Below, piece by piece: positions 1 to 12,452 of a DNA stretch of 64,000 nt. The notes beneath the pieces were generated by a model. That model had not been told where the DNA came from. It saw only the letters and a program-made list of their open reading frames with translations, and ran no database searches. Positions within the stretch are counted from its first letter, which is position 1; each line of letters begins with the position of its first letter. Location of the stretch: assembly GCA_011503125.2 (NCBI GenBank), contig WWBZ02000033.1, forward strand, positions 1,302,001-1,366,000, read 5' to 3'. The position numbers and the translations under genes were made by a program. This stretch comes from Botryosphaeria dothidea. Lineage: Eukaryota > Ascomycota > Dothideomycetes > Botryosphaeriales > Botryosphaeriaceae.

Positions 1-3000
1 CAGGGACATCAAGGGGGAAAAAGAAGAGATCATAGACTATTATGGTTCTGTCCTGTCGCCTCCCTTTCGGATCCGGGGCGGAACCAGGGCGAGAGCGAGA
101 GCGAGTACCTGGACTGCCGCTTGTCTCCGGCTGGCTACGGGCTCGGACGGCCATCCGGCCGAACTGCTGAACCCTGGATCCTACAGCAAACGCCACATTT
201 GCCGTCATCACAGGAACAGAGGGCACTTGCACTCATCATCCGAATGCCGGTCGAGTCGAGACTCCAGCTCTCTGAATCAGCTACTCGACCTTGGCTCCCG
301 TCACCCATTGCAGTGCGATCGCAATGACGTCTACGGAGGCCTTGCTCTGCTTTCGCGTCTCGACTGCGTTCGCAAGTCTGGACGGCTTTCAGGTTTTTGT
401 TCGCCTGCCAACCACTCGCTCAGAATTACACGTAGACACGTAGGCAGTTGTCGCAATTTTGGTGCCGAAACAGGGCACTTTTCTTGCGCGGCTCGGCTGG
501 CTGACTGGGCAACATCATTCAGCATCATCAACAAATTCCGCCTTGCTTTTCGCGTCACACAGAAAAAACTTGAACAATGCCAAACTTGGTAATTCGAGCA
601 ATCATGAGAAGGCAGGTACAGCGAGAAGCTACTATGACAGCACATGACGATCCTCTGCAAGCATGCCTCTCCCTCCCGCAGTTCATCGCGTCTGCCTTGC
701 GATGCTTGTTTTGCCGGCAGAAAACCCGCCTCTGATTGGCTGCCGCGCGTGGCGCCCCAAGGCACGAAAAAGAGTCAAACACGCGTATTTCGTCCTGCCA
801 CTTCCTTTCGCGAGCGCACCGCCGCATCCGCCGCGCAACGATAGCGCAACCGCGCCTCGCTGTCTCCGTTTTCTCCCACGTCTTCATTGGGGCGTGGCGC
901 GTCCTCTCCAAACCGACTACTGCAGAGCTATCTGCTCTGCGTCGTTGGGGCGAAACAGACCGCCGCATGCCTAACCCCACGCATAGCTGCTCGTTCTCTA
1001 ATCGCCCCCGCGTGCGTGTTAGCTGTGCCTTCGTGCGCGACCGGCGCCTGTCGTCCGATCGCGTCGCAGAACGAGCAGGTCTCGCCTACAGCGGCTACGT
1101 GTTGCCCTGAGGACTCCGCAACAGGAAGCCTTACATGGTCCTATCTTGCCCGCATTAGTAGCGAGTCTGGCAGCGGTCGTCCTGTCGCCAATCGTTGCGC
1201 CATTCAGGCCTTCCCGGAGCGCGGGGCGCCGTGCAGCGGGTTGCCCGAAAGGGGCGTTAGCGCGGGGCGTTATGGCACTTTGCGGTGTGTGTGAAGATGG
1301 CTCATGCTGAGTTGACTGTGGGGTGGGGGGGAGGGGTTTGTGGTTTTGCTGGCCAGTGTGCGCAAAGTACTGCGGGGTGAGGCGTGTGGTGGGCTCTGGT
1401 TGGTGGGTTTTGGTGGCATGGACGGGGTTATACACGCAGTACTCGGGGCTCATGATCTGGGATTGTCTAAGATTGTTAATCTGCTGTGCGCGATGGGTGG
1501 TTGGGGGAAGAGGGGTCGGCCGTGGTGTGGGGTGGCTGAATTAGGGAATCTGAGATGAGATGGGGGCCAGGTGCTGGTGTTGAGGCTGCTCAGCTGGACG
1601 TTTTGGGTATTGCGATGCGCGGCAGGTGCGCTTGTGAACGGATTGTTGTGCGACCCCCTCCACGCAAACTTAACCCCTTTGACCGACTCCGACCGGCCAC
1701 GGAGTTACTCTGCGGAGAAGGACGGCTCAGACGTGGGATAGCAGCGGGAGCAGAGAGAGCAGGCAGGGTGTTTGGCGCCGGGCACTTGTGCATGCCGTGC
1801 ATGATCTCTGTACAAGCGCGCCCGCCCGCTTCGGACGAGGTGCGGATGGAATGCTGCGCGTGAGAGTGCTTGTAATTCTGGTGCCTGGTGTGTCGGGTTC
1901 TCACGGAGCAAAGTAGGTCACGCCCCGCGCCCTCCTCGACGGCCTAGATGGCCGGAATGTCTATCTATCCGTCTCGCCGGATCACGGGCCCTCACCAACG
2001 GCGTCGCACAGAATCTAGCTGCCTGGTGTATTGCGTTGCGGAACGCGCGGAGAGCAGAGGCTCAGCTTTAGTATTGCTTTGACAGCTCGTCATCAGCTGC
2101 TTCAATGCCCGGCGATACACGACAGCAATATGCGGCGGCGGCCGCGGATGCCGCCGCCAGGTTCGTCGGTCGGCGTCGAGACGAGACGATGCAACCCGCG
2201 ACGGGAAGACGCGACGCCGACGCGGAATGCACTACCACCGCCCATGCCTCCACGCGCCCGCCTCTCGAACCACCTGACCGCGCTCTCCGCGCCTACTCCT
2301 GGGAATCTCAATATCGCATCTAGTGAATCTTCGATCGCAATCTTCGGTGCCCCCGCGCTCGAGTACGTATAGTAGTAGTAGTAGTAGTAGCACGACAGAT
2401 GGCATGTACAGTCAGGTACACCCACACGACTCCGTCACCGGATCCCCAACAAGTGCTCCAGGCCCCTGAATGCCACGGTGCTCGAGCCGAAGCACCTCTC
2501 ATGCTCGGCACACCTCATGATGAACCGTATCCGAGTTTGTTCCTCGAGGTCTGAATCAGTATGTTCGCCTCTTCGACTCAGGGCGACGAGAAGGTACGCG
2601 CACATCTCTCTTCCGCGGCGGGATGTCCGCGAACACGGCTCAGAATCGTCGAACTACCCTCCATGGGATCTCGCTACAATTAGCATCTTCAGACTTCGAC
2701 ATTCCGTGGGATGCATGCAGCAGAGAGTTCTTTCTTTTTCTTCTGCTTTTTCTGCACCTTCCTTGCATGACACGCGACAGGCCTGCCAGATACGTCACCA
2801 CGACGCGAGATTGGCCGCGGTGGCGGTGATGATCTTCTCGTCCGCGGAGAGATGTTCACTTCTTCCCTCCCACTCGGCCTCACTCTCCGCACGGGATTTC
2901 CGTTTGCGGGGTGCAGCAGCCTTGGGTCTCGGAAATGGTTCGCCATACCTGCCCCGGGTGGGCCGAAGGAAAATCTGTTCCTGATCCGCACACAGGGTAG

Positions 3001-6000
3001 CTTCCCTCCTATTCGCTATACATGCGTCTATGTCGCGGGCTTTCTCCCTACTCGCTGCCACTGACCGCCATCTCAGAAGATGTCGATGTGAAGCTTTCTT
3101 CTCAACTCTCCCCTGCTTCATGCCACGAGGTGGATGACGCTGCATATGCATCACGCACGTTCTGTGACGTCCAACCGCCTCCTATACTCAACGCTACTGT
3201 CAGTCGCCTTCCATCTCTCATGATCTTTTGTTCTATCCATCCCTGCCTCGTGCATGGCAATACTCTGGCTTTTTCTCGACACTTCGCCGGGCCGCTTTTA
3301 GCGCACCTGTGACATTGGGCTTCTACTCTACCTGCCTTCCCTTTGTCGTCCTGTCCACGCGGGATGATGGCAGAATAGAAGGTGTGACGTAGGGGCCACT
3401 CCACGGCCCTAGACGTTCCTTGCGTTGCCGCCACAACAACGTGGTCGTCGAACCTTATCTCTGCTTCCCGCCAATAAAGCAAAACAACGCGCTTGAATCG
3501 GCTTTGCGCACCTGTGTTGCACATCGCTATCTACGGACTATTGGCCGCCTTCTGCGTTGTCAGTTCGCCTTGCGGCGTCTGGGAGCGAGGCTGGCAAGCG
3601 AGTATCATTGGGCTGCATTTCTCCATTCCTCCACAGTGTTTGCAGAGGGGATCCTTGTCATTTCGCCTGGGAGTGAAGTCTTTCATTGCCCGCCGCTCGC
3701 GTGTAGTAGGCGAGCCCGATGTGTAGGCTTGTGAATCCATAGCGAGAACCGGGGTTCTATATGTTGTTGTGCGTTGTCGTCCGTGTTGACGTGGTACCTG
3801 GCGATCGTCAGGCACCGTTTGGGATTCAGGGACTTTCAGGGCCTTGACGCTACTGAAATCCCAGGTTGTTGTGGTTCACGATGGCTGTTTGTTGTTGGAT
3901 TGCTCAGGTAACATCAACCACGTCACTCCAACCTGCCCTCTTTCCCATGCCATCGGCTTTCGTTGTTGTTGCCGAACAGTCATCCAGCCTCCCTACTCAG
4001 GCACTTCCGACCAACAGCTTCACCCCTTCTCGTACTTGCCCCCCACTGTTAGCAGAATAACAAAGCCCACAATTTCCCGGCAACCCAACCATCCGAACGG
4101 CCCAACGCCAGCGCCAGCGCCGAAGCCAACCGTTCCCTTTCACTGGCACAAAAGAACGAGCCCCACAACTGAAAGCAGAAAATCAAGGTTGTGCGCGAAC
4201 GCCGCCCAAGCGCAACCCACACGCACACGATTCTGCTCCGTTACCCGGCGCGGGAAAGCGGGAAGGTGGATTTACCGGTCAAGGTTTTTTTTTCTTCACT
4301 TGACAGGGTGACACAGACCGCCAATTCGTACGTGTGCTGCGTGTGGACGCACAAGGACGACGCATGGACCAAGGTACCACGCGGACCCACCCGCCGGTCG
4401 CCGCGCTAGAAGCTTTGGAACTGACCGGCGAAGCTCCATCGAAGCGAAGAACCTTCCTTCTAGAAAAATTCTCGCGCCATCGATGTCGTGTTCGCTGGCT
4501 CGTGAATGGATGGTGAGGGTTCGGGGCTAATGCATGACAGAGCGTCGGTGAAGGGCGGTGGGGGGCAGACTGGCATTGGGAGTGTGTGTGTTCCGGTGCC
4601 CGTTTGTGCGGTGATGTGTGCTTGCGAGTTCTCACACCGCACCCGGTTTGTGATGCGGGTGATGGGCGGATGATGGGGAGAGGGGGGAGGGCATAGTTGG
4701 TGTGGCTGGGTGGTGAGGTCCTGTTGCACACGCTGCCACCGGATCGGACAAGTTCCTTCGGCCGGCCGCCGGACGAATTGTCAGTGCCCTTTGGTGTTGG
4801 GTGGCTGTGGAGGCGGAGCAGTTTGGCGGTGCACACCGAGGCCGGCGGTGCATCGGATGCTCGGACGGACAGTGAGAGTTTCTGGACTGTTGGGTATTCT
4901 TCAGAACATGAGGACACCGTCGCTGCTACATTGTGTGTTTGCTTACTCTTGCAGGCTTACTTTCTTACTGTTTGCGAGCTGTTACTATTTAGAAGTCTTC
5001 ATGACACACTGGGGCCGTTTGGGGCGGCTTTTACAACACCGAGATTTCCGCGAGAGCATCCCTTGACATCTCACCACATTCGCTGAGGTGGATCACAGCC
5101 GGATGTATGTTGTTGGGCACGTCAAAATGGCGATGGTGTTGTTCGATCTGAAAGTGTTTGTCAGATGAGATCTCGCGTGCACCAAGTGACATTGAATGAT
5201 CGGACACAGTATCAACAAATCCGAAAATCCCCACTCTATGACTGAGGTCCTCCTTTCTAGAACACTTCGTGATTGTCATCGAGTAACATTTGGCGCTCAA
5301 ATCTCGGAACAATCCCCCCTTACTCCTCGTTCTATGTTTCCAGAACTGCTCATCGGCTAGAACTCTGTAGCTGTGAACGAGACTAAGTTTCATACTATCG
5401 AAATACATGATTGTCGGCACACTCATTCATGCCAGTAATACCGGCGGAATGGTTATGAGAACACGCGGATCAATTCAAATTCCCGGTTCAAAAAGTGAGG
5501 TAGTAGCATACGACACCACTTACTATTGCATATGCAAGAATTAATTCATCAAGATCAAAATGTACATGTTGCTCTTATTAAAAACAAATCAGAGTTTACG
5601 CCAGACTCGGTGCAAGAGATGCACGTTCTACTTCTTTGATTTAAATATCGTTCGCCGTATCACTGCATGCCGACCGCTACAAATACGCCCAAGGCCCATG
5701 GATTGTGGAGCATGCGGTAATGGATGGCACTTGGGATAAAAGCAGATCCTGCGCGAACTGTGTGTCTTGGGGAGGGATTGCTGAGTTGCTCAGCTCCATG
5801 AAAACGGTAGAAATCCTTGTCAAAGACATATGAAGCTTTTACACGCCAGATGATGAGATTGACGCTGAGAAATATCTTGGTGTGAGTTCATGGCGAATAT
5901 CAATACCTCAACTTTCACCTATTATAATGCCAAGAAGCATTTCCATGAAAATGATGATTTCATTCAGTGATATATTGTGTCACAAATCAAGTTGGGAATT

Positions 6001-6334
6001 GCTGTCGGGTCAGTGAAGGTGTAGATTGAGATGAGAAAAGGAGAACAATATAGTTAGCGGTACCGCGTATTAGTCCTCATCCAAAATAGAATGGTCACTT
6101 AGCCTACATAAAAGACCTCAGAGGTGATGAAGATAGGAGAGTTTGTTTTGAAGAAGGTGCAATGTTATCTTTTGACAATGAACTACTCCAGAGCTTGATC
6201 ACTGGGACAGAATGCCCCTGCGAAGCATTGAATAGAGCCGTGACCTTAATATACAGGCATATGTTACATGATCGTCCCTGATCCTTCTTACTCTCACTTT
6301 TCCTTCTGTTTTTTTTTTAAACGAAAAAACAACC
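1..6334. other. Long region without a supported gene
   Basis: None of the open frames here has a recognisable domain, a credible start plus splice structure, or a protein-like composition; they overlap each other on both strands. The first ~5.3 kb has mixed GC with many pyrimidine runs, like promoter or long untranslated DNA. From about 5.4 to 6.3 kb it becomes visibly AT-richer. It could be upstream regulatory DNA of a gene outside the window or contain a non-coding RNA; the sequence alone does not show this. Confidence 0.6.
2370..2390 (+). repeat. (TAG)7 microsatellite
   Basis: Seven perfect tandem TAG units lie in non-coding DNA. No gene is associated with it. It is probably a length-variable simple repeat. 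Confidence 0.95.
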
Positions 6335-8121
6335 TCAAACTTTCACGTCACCCCCAAACCCAACCGGCCGCCTCCCCGCCTTCTCCGGGAAATGCGGCAC
6401 AATGGCCAACGCCTTATACAGCTTCCCCATCCCATTCGGCCCCCTATCCACCAATCTCTGCGCGCCCTTCTCGATCCTGTCCTTGAACTCCGCCGCCACC
6501 TCCGCACCATCACCCTCCTTCGTCTTCTCCGCCCGCTTCACCAGCATCCTCGCCCTCTCCCTGATCCCCATCCCCTCCAACCACGCCGCCTGCTCCACCG
6601 GCCCATGCACCTCAACACCCGGACTGGCATTAATCGCCGCCTCCGCCAGCGCGACGAAATCCACATCCGCGCTCACATCGACCTGGCCGGGCGCGCTGAA
6701 CGGACTGACGGCGCGGTGCTTCATGATGCCGCGCAGCGAATTCGTCGGCACCGTGTCGAGCGGGCCGTAATCCAGAATCAGCGCGGCGCCCGACGGCGTC
6801 GGCTTGGTGCTTGGCGTCGCGTCCGGGTCGGGCGGCCCGGGGGCGGACTGCTTTCGCGGCGTGGCGGGCGCGCCGCCGATGCGCGTGGCGAAGTCGGACG
6901 CATAGGCGAGGGATTCGGGCGAGATTTCGATGACGGAGCCGGGGATGCGGAGGAGCTGGGCGTAGCGCACGGAGGTGTGCGGCAGGTACATGCTGTGCGG
7001 GGTAGGGCCTTTGCTCTGGACGAGCTGGAAGTCGGGGACGGGGGAGGCGTCGCGGAGGGAGAGGGGGGTGTTGAGGGTGGCGTGGGTGGAGTTGGGGGGG
7101 ACGGGGGAGACGAGGAGTTCTCGCCATTCGTTGGTTCTCTGCTGGCGTCTGGCTTGTTGGCGGGCTGCGGCTGCAGCGATCGCAGCGGGGTTGGTAAGAT
7201 CGGCCGGAGGTTCAGACGGGGGCGTAGCGGAGGCAGGTGGAGGCGCGGCGCTTTCAAAGACGTGGATTGGGAGGGCGTCGAAGAACTCGTGGGCCACGAT
7301 GAACGGAGTCTTGGTGGCGTCTGCATCTTATTAGCCTGAAGTACTCCAAGAGGAAGACTGATGGGCTACCTTTAGGGACGAGCCGAATATCCTCAGACCA
7401 GACGATCTTCAGGTTGGAATATTTGCTGGTGCTCTCGTGGCCGATTTCCGTCTCTTTCAGCGGAGCATCGCCGCAGAGCAGCTTGTGCTGAGCAGCACGT
7501 AGTGTTGGACTTGCCTCTATCAAGTAGACTGTCTCGATGGCCGATGTCATGGACTTGAAGTTCCTGATAGCCTGACGCTTTGTGTGAGTGTGTGGATTTG
7601 TCCAGCATCAATCGAGGCATACCCTCAGCATATCATCCATCAGCGTGCCTCTTCCCGGGCCGACCTCGACCAGCTGCACGCCGGAGCTCTTCCTGTCCTG
7701 GATCATCCATTCGGCGACGAACCACAGCCCGACAAGCTCGCCAAATATCTGTGAAATCTCCGGGGAGGTAATGAAGTCTCCTTTCTGGCCGAATTGGTCG
7801 CCACCTTCGAGTCGTGAGGTGTAGTAGCCGCCGTCTGGAGAGGTGAGCACTTGGCGCATGTAGGCCGCCACAGGAACAGGACCGGTAGTCTAGCAGAAAC
7901 CAGAGTCAATTGATCTTGTCGCATGGTCAGGCTTCAGGAATAGCCCTTACGGTAATGGCTTCGGTCAGCGTCTTTGCCAGTGGCGTCGACCACTTGCGCC
8001 CTTCAGTCGGCGAGCTGGTAGACGACCATCTTGCCGCAACACAGCTGGTCCGCGGGGTATAAAGCTGGCGGGACACAGCGTGACTCAGGATGCGGGACGG
8101 TAACCTGATCGGCGGGCGCAT
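6335..8121 (-). CDS. NDUFAF7/MidA-type mitochondrial protein arginine methyltransferase
   Basis: This is a SAM-dependent methyltransferase of the NDUFAF7 (MidA) family, which in other eukaryotes acts in the mitochondrial matrix on a complex I subunit during assembly. Exons on the minus strand are 8121-7951, 7889-7623, 7571-7370 and 7320-6335, giving 541 aa. All joins are in frame with GT-AG introns of 49-61 nt. The N terminus (MRPPIRLPSRILSH) is rich in Arg and Ser, as in a mitochondrial presequence. The family signature follows: GDFITSPEISQIFGE, then the SAM loop VEVGPGRGTLMDD, then VAHEFFDALPIH. A low-complexity Pro/Ala/Gln stretch follows the last motif, and the end VGFGGDVKV is usual for the family. 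The start was chosen as the first ATG giving a presequence. It is divergent from the kinase gene, with only 195 bp between the start codons. The family assignment is firm; the substrate is inferred from homologues. Confidence 0.9.
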
Positions 8122-8316
8122 GGTGGCGGGCAAGGGTTGCGGGGGATCGCGGTCACGGTCATCGCGGAGGTGGTTGCGGCGAGCTTCGAAAGTTTCCCAC
8201 GCGCCGGACAAGCTCCAACACCACCGACATCATCGCCAACCAATCCACGTCTACCCACGCCCCACGCCCCGCGTCCGCTCCCCGCATCCGCCCATCTTCA
8301 CACCGTTCGATTCGCC
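8122..8316. promoter_or_regulatory. Shared divergent promoter (NDUFAF7-like / CDK11-like)
   Basis: The start codons of two divergent genes are 195 bp apart, so both core promoters and 5' leaders must lie here or overlap the coding starts. It contains CCACC/CCAAT-like patches (a CCAAT at about 8238-8242) and no TATA box that I would trust. Confidence 0.6.
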
Positions 8317-9826
8317 ATGGCTGGCAAGTCGCGATGGGCCGACGAGGAGGAAGACGCCGAAATCGAGGCTCAGCGCAAGCGCGAGAAGGAGGAGAAGAAG
8401 CGCGCAAAGGCCGAGAAACAGCGCAAGCTCGAGGAGCAACAACGTCAGGCAGAAGAGCGCCGCAAAGCCGAGCTTGAGGCTGCAGCAGCAGACCAGGACC
8501 GCCCAGCTAAGAGACGGAGGGTGTCGCCGTCGGGCGAGGGAGACGACAACAATGGGCAACAAGAAAAACCGCGTCGACTGCGGCGCTTCGTTGCGCCTGA
8601 GTGGGGTCCTTGTCGCCGGGTCGACAACTTCGAGAGGCTGAATCATATCGAGGAGGGCTCATACGGCTGGGTGTCGCGTGCGCGCGAGACAGCTACCGGC
8701 GAGATCGTGGCGCTGAAGAAGTTGAAGATGGACAACCTGAACGACGGCTTCCCCGTCACCGCCCTGCGCGAGATCCAGACGCTGAAGGAGTCGCGGCAGC
8801 ATCGCCATATCGTCGATCTAAGAGAGGTTGTTGTTGGCGACACTCTCAACGATGTCTTTTTGGTCATGGACTTTCTCGAACACGACCTCAAGACGTTGCA
8901 AGAGGACATGGCCGAACCTTTCCTTCCATCCGAGGTCAAGACGTTGATGCTGCAACTGACGTCCGCTGTTGGTTTCTTGCACGACCATTGGATATTACAC
9001 GTGTGTAGACCGAGACTATGTCCTAATAATCCTGCTAATGTATCCCCAGCGAGATCTCAAGACATCCAACATCCTAATGAACAATCGCGGCGAGATCAAA
9101 ATAGCCGACTTCGGCATGGCCCGCTTCGTTGGGGATCCCCCTCCACCTGACCTTACCCAGCTAGTCGTGACGCTGTGGTACCGCGCCCCAGAACTCCTTC
9201 TTGGCGCAAAAGAGTACGACGGCGCCATCGACATGTGGAGCGTGGGCTGCATCTTCGGCGAGCTGTTGATAAAGGAACCGCTCCTGCAAGGCAAGAACGA
9301 GGTCGACGAACTATCCAAGGCATGTTTCTCCCAACCCCTCCACCCGACGGATCACCGCCGACTAACTCCAGCCTCGACACAGATCTTCGAACTCTGCGGC
9401 CTCCCCACCGACACCACCTGGCCCTCCTTCCGCCGCCTCCCCAACGCAAGATCCCTCCGTCTACCGCGTGTCCCGCACCCGCAGTCAGCCGTTTCTCTCA
9501 TCCGCGCCAAATTCCCCCTCCTCACCTCCGCCGGCGCAAAACTCCTGTCGTCCCTCCTTTCCCTCAACCCGGAGTCCCGCCCGAGTGCTGCGGAGGTGCT
9601 CAAGGATCCCTATTTCACCGAAAACCCGAAGCCGAAAAGGACAGAGATGTTCCCGACTTTCCCGAGCAAGGCGGGCCAGGAGCGGAGGAGGAAGAGGGCT
9701 AGTCCGAGGGCGCCGGAGAGAGGAGAGGCGCCGAGACTCGGTGGCGGAGGGAAGGAGGTGGATTTCTCGGGGATCTTTGCGGGCAGGGAGGAAGGTGGTG
9801 CCGGGTTCAACCTGAAGCTGGTTTGA
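8317..9826 (+). CDS. CDK11/Ppk23-type cyclin-dependent kinase
   Basis: This is a CMGC serine/threonine kinase of the CDK11 (PITSLRE; fission yeast Ppk23) group, linked in other eukaryotes to transcription and pre-mRNA processing. Exons are 8317-9000, 9050-9319 and 9383-9826, giving 465 aa. Residues ~5-60 are a highly charged Glu/Lys/Arg/Gln coiled-coil-like leader ending in a basic KRRRV patch. The kinase domain begins near residue 103. It has the loop EEGSYGWV, the CDK helix FPVTALREI in place of PSTAIRE, HRDLKTSN at about 228, ADFGMARF, and VVTLWYRAPELLLG. The C terminus (DFSGIF...FNLKLV) is typical of the group. The second intron (9320-9382) has a GC donor (AAG|GCATGT) and an ACACAG acceptor. 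It is 63 nt with no in-frame stop, so reading through would add 21 residues (ACFSQP...) inside the C-lobe. The catalytic residues are intact. Confidence 0.92.
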
Positions 9827-10165
9827 TCGACCATAGAGTATACGTGCGTTTGAGTTGGATAATGAATTCTATGAGTTGACTGAAGGACTCAGGTGCATAG
9901 CAACGGGGATCAAGACGCGGAAAGGTGACAAAAGGCAAATCCGGATACATATGATACCACTGAAGAGAAACAGGGCAGAAATGAAACATGTGCTTGGCCT
10001 GCGAGGCTAGGCTGGGTTCCATCACGATATGTCATAAATTTCACCCGTGAGAACTTGTATTGCATCTATAGTAATGGACTGGTGTGGAAGAAAGCACGTA
10101 GGGAGAGGTGTGTTCAAAGCATATGTTGATAAGCGCACATATGAGAATACATTCCACATCACGCA
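9827..10165. other. Intergenic gap between convergent genes
   Basis: These 339 bp separate the stop codons of two convergent genes. The region should hold both 3' untranslated regions and poly(A) sites. No other feature was seen. Confidence 0.6.
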
Positions 10166-11789
10166 TCACGGCTTTCCCGCTTCAACACCCTCCGCGAAAT
10201 CTCCCAAGAAACGCCACTTCCCCTTCTTTCCCAACGCCGCCTCCCTCCACTGGTTCAAGCTCCGTCCGTTTGGCCACACCCAGCCCTTCTCCTGGCCCTC
10301 GCCCTCGAACAACCCCAACAAAGTCTCGTCGTGCGCATTCACTACGAAGACCCGTTCATCAGCATCGAACTCCTGCATCCCTTCGATACTCCACATGCAT
10401 TGATCGTAATCGAACGGGAAAGACTTGGTCGGAGTGTAGAAAGGTTCGGTTCTCTTCGCCACGGGATCGTTCGCGGGATGGACGGTGTCGAAGAGGGCTT
10501 CCGGGCAGATGGTGGCGTATGCATGGTGGTGCGGGAGCGGCGAAGGCGAGATATTATCAGGTATGGGGAGGTAAGGAGAGGGGCGGAATTCGCCGGGGTG
10601 GTGAGCGCAGTCCTATGTCCGAAACCTATCAGCAAACCCCATCAAATCTAAGAACATAAGAGCCAGCGCATAGGGTAACGTGAGAACACGGGAGAGAAGA
10701 AAAACGGATGGAAAGCGCAGCAACCAGAACCACTCACCCCGCCCATAAACACGAACGCCTCCCCCTCCCCCTCCCCCTCCCCCTCCTTCACCCTCGCCAA
10801 CCCGCAAACATGCCCAACAGCATGCCCCGGTGTATCCAGCAGATAGAAACTCCCATCCCCGAACCAGTCCACCGCCCGCAGCCGCCCGATCTTCAACCCG
10901 TCGTCAAACGCCACCTCCCTCAGCTCCCTCCCCTCCCAATCATCCCCTCTCACCCCAGAACCCTCAACCTTCGGCCATCCCTCCCCGAACGCGTCCTTGA
11001 ACCCCGGCCCCACAACAAGACCCGTTGAGCCCGGGAAACGCGACACATTGCCCGTATGGTCCCAATGGTGATGACTCCACACCACCGCCTCGATCTCCCC
11101 CAGCTCGACGCCGCCCCGCGTCAGCACGTCCGTGACGTCTCTCGCCTCCTCCTCGCCGCCGGCCCACCAGACCTTGAAGCCGCGGGAGGGGTCGTTGATG
11201 CGAGCGCAGACGGCGGGGGCGTAGCCGGTGGCGTAGTCCTTGCGGATGCCGAGGTCGAAGAGGATCTTGCGGGTGCCGTTGGCGATGAGGAAGGAGTAGG
11301 CGGGCCCGCTGAAGACGGGCTTGCCGGGGATGGATGGGGTGAGGATGTGCGTCATGGGGAGGGAGACGCGTGCGCCGCTGTTTGTTTCTTAGCTTCTCGT
11401 TCTTTTTCTCTTCATGCTCTTTCAAGGTTGCTTCTGCTGCGTGGAAAGATGGACATTTCGAGCCTTAGGATAAGCACGGAAGACTCCTGGGGATAGAAGC
11501 AGCCAGTGGAGCGAATGTCATCAATCTAGATCAACATCCTTGTCTAGACGAATGCTTGAACTCCCGTAATTGATGATGGGCAGATAGCCGTGCGGGCGTC
11601 AAGTGCAATCGGGTACTTCTCTCTTTTCGCGCAGCTGAGGGAGAGTCCAGATAAGAAGAAAGACCTGGCGTAGGAGATGACTTACGTGTCGATGACGGAG
11701 ATGGACACGGTGGATTGAGAAGGCGGGATGTTGAGGTTTGGCAGCGGGCGCGGCTGCGGAGATTGCCCTTGGTCTTTTGATTGTGACAT
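10166..11789 (-). CDS. Metallo-beta-lactamase-fold hydrolase (AHL-lactonase-like)
   Basis: This is a metal-dependent hydrolase of the metallo-beta-lactamase superfamily, closest in layout to fungal N-acyl-homoserine-lactonase-like proteins; the substrate is unknown. Exons on the minus strand are 11789-11686, 11377-10738 and 10612-10166, giving 396 aa. The first exon was rebuilt from the sequence. It encodes MSQSKDQGQ... ending STVSISVIDT and joins in frame to GARVSLPMTHIL, restoring the usual first strand, so the ATG at 11355 is internal. Metal ligands are visible in SHHHWDHTG, in DTPGHAVGHVCG, and in DCAHHPGEF at the start of exon 3. The C-terminal region carries FVVNAHDETLLGLF. The first intron is long (308 nt) and the second is 125 nt. 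A (CCCCCT)n tract encodes a Glu-Gly repeat. It lacks a signal peptide and is probably cytosolic. Confidence 0.85.
10758..10786. repeat. Hexamer (CCCCCT)n tract inside a coding exon
   Basis: Thymines recur every 6 nt at 10760, 10766, 10772, 10778 and 10784 in a run of cytosines. On the minus strand it encodes alternating Glu-Gly (KEGEGEGEGEA) in a surface loop of the metallo-beta-lactamase protein. It can change length in frame. Confidence 0.9.
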
Positions 11790-12452
11790 AACGGGCTATA
11801 GGTAGGAATAAGATTGAAACTGTAAGAGAAGAAAGACGAGGAGAAATTCGCTGATTTTCTCCGACGCCTAAAAAGCTGTTGAACCGCAAAGAAACTCCGT
11901 CTGCAAGAGATTGAAAAGGATGTTTTCCTCCTGACGCTTTGTGGGAATTGATGAAGAAAGTGAGGTGGCTCTCTCGACTGCTTTATAGCACGCCACACCA
12001 GCCCTGAAGCCAGATGACTACTTTTATAGCGACTTCTTGAAATGGAATTCGGTAAGTGAGGTGAGAAGATGTCTAGCGGGGTACGTCGGATTTGTCATGA
12101 CGTAGGCCCACTTCCGTGATCGCGCTGGGGGAGGCGCTAACTGCCAAAGCACGGTAGTCCCCGCCCGGTCAGCCTTCAACACAGCTCTACTTTGCTTGTG
12201 AGGTCATCGACGAAAACATACGGCGAAAGAACGGTCAAGGAGAAGTTATAGTCCACGTCGGTGACAACGATGCGCAATCCACTCGTGGTATTCCTGTAAA
12301 ATCGTACAGCTCGTATTAATCATCTCAAAGCCATGAAACAAATATTATGTGTTGCCATCCCATCATGCTCAAGCATAATCCTCCAAAGAAGAGGGGGAAA
12401 TCCCCAAAGAGTGTCAAAGGTATCGTGCAGAATGGAAACGGGCGGACAACAC
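11790..12452. other. Intergenic; promoter of the metallo-beta-lactamase gene
   Basis: It lies between the start of the hydrolase gene and the 3' end of the next minus-strand gene. There is no credible coding frame. The first ~250 bp should hold the hydrolase promoter and leader. About 12320-12452 may be the 3' end of the neighbouring gene. Confidence 0.5.
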
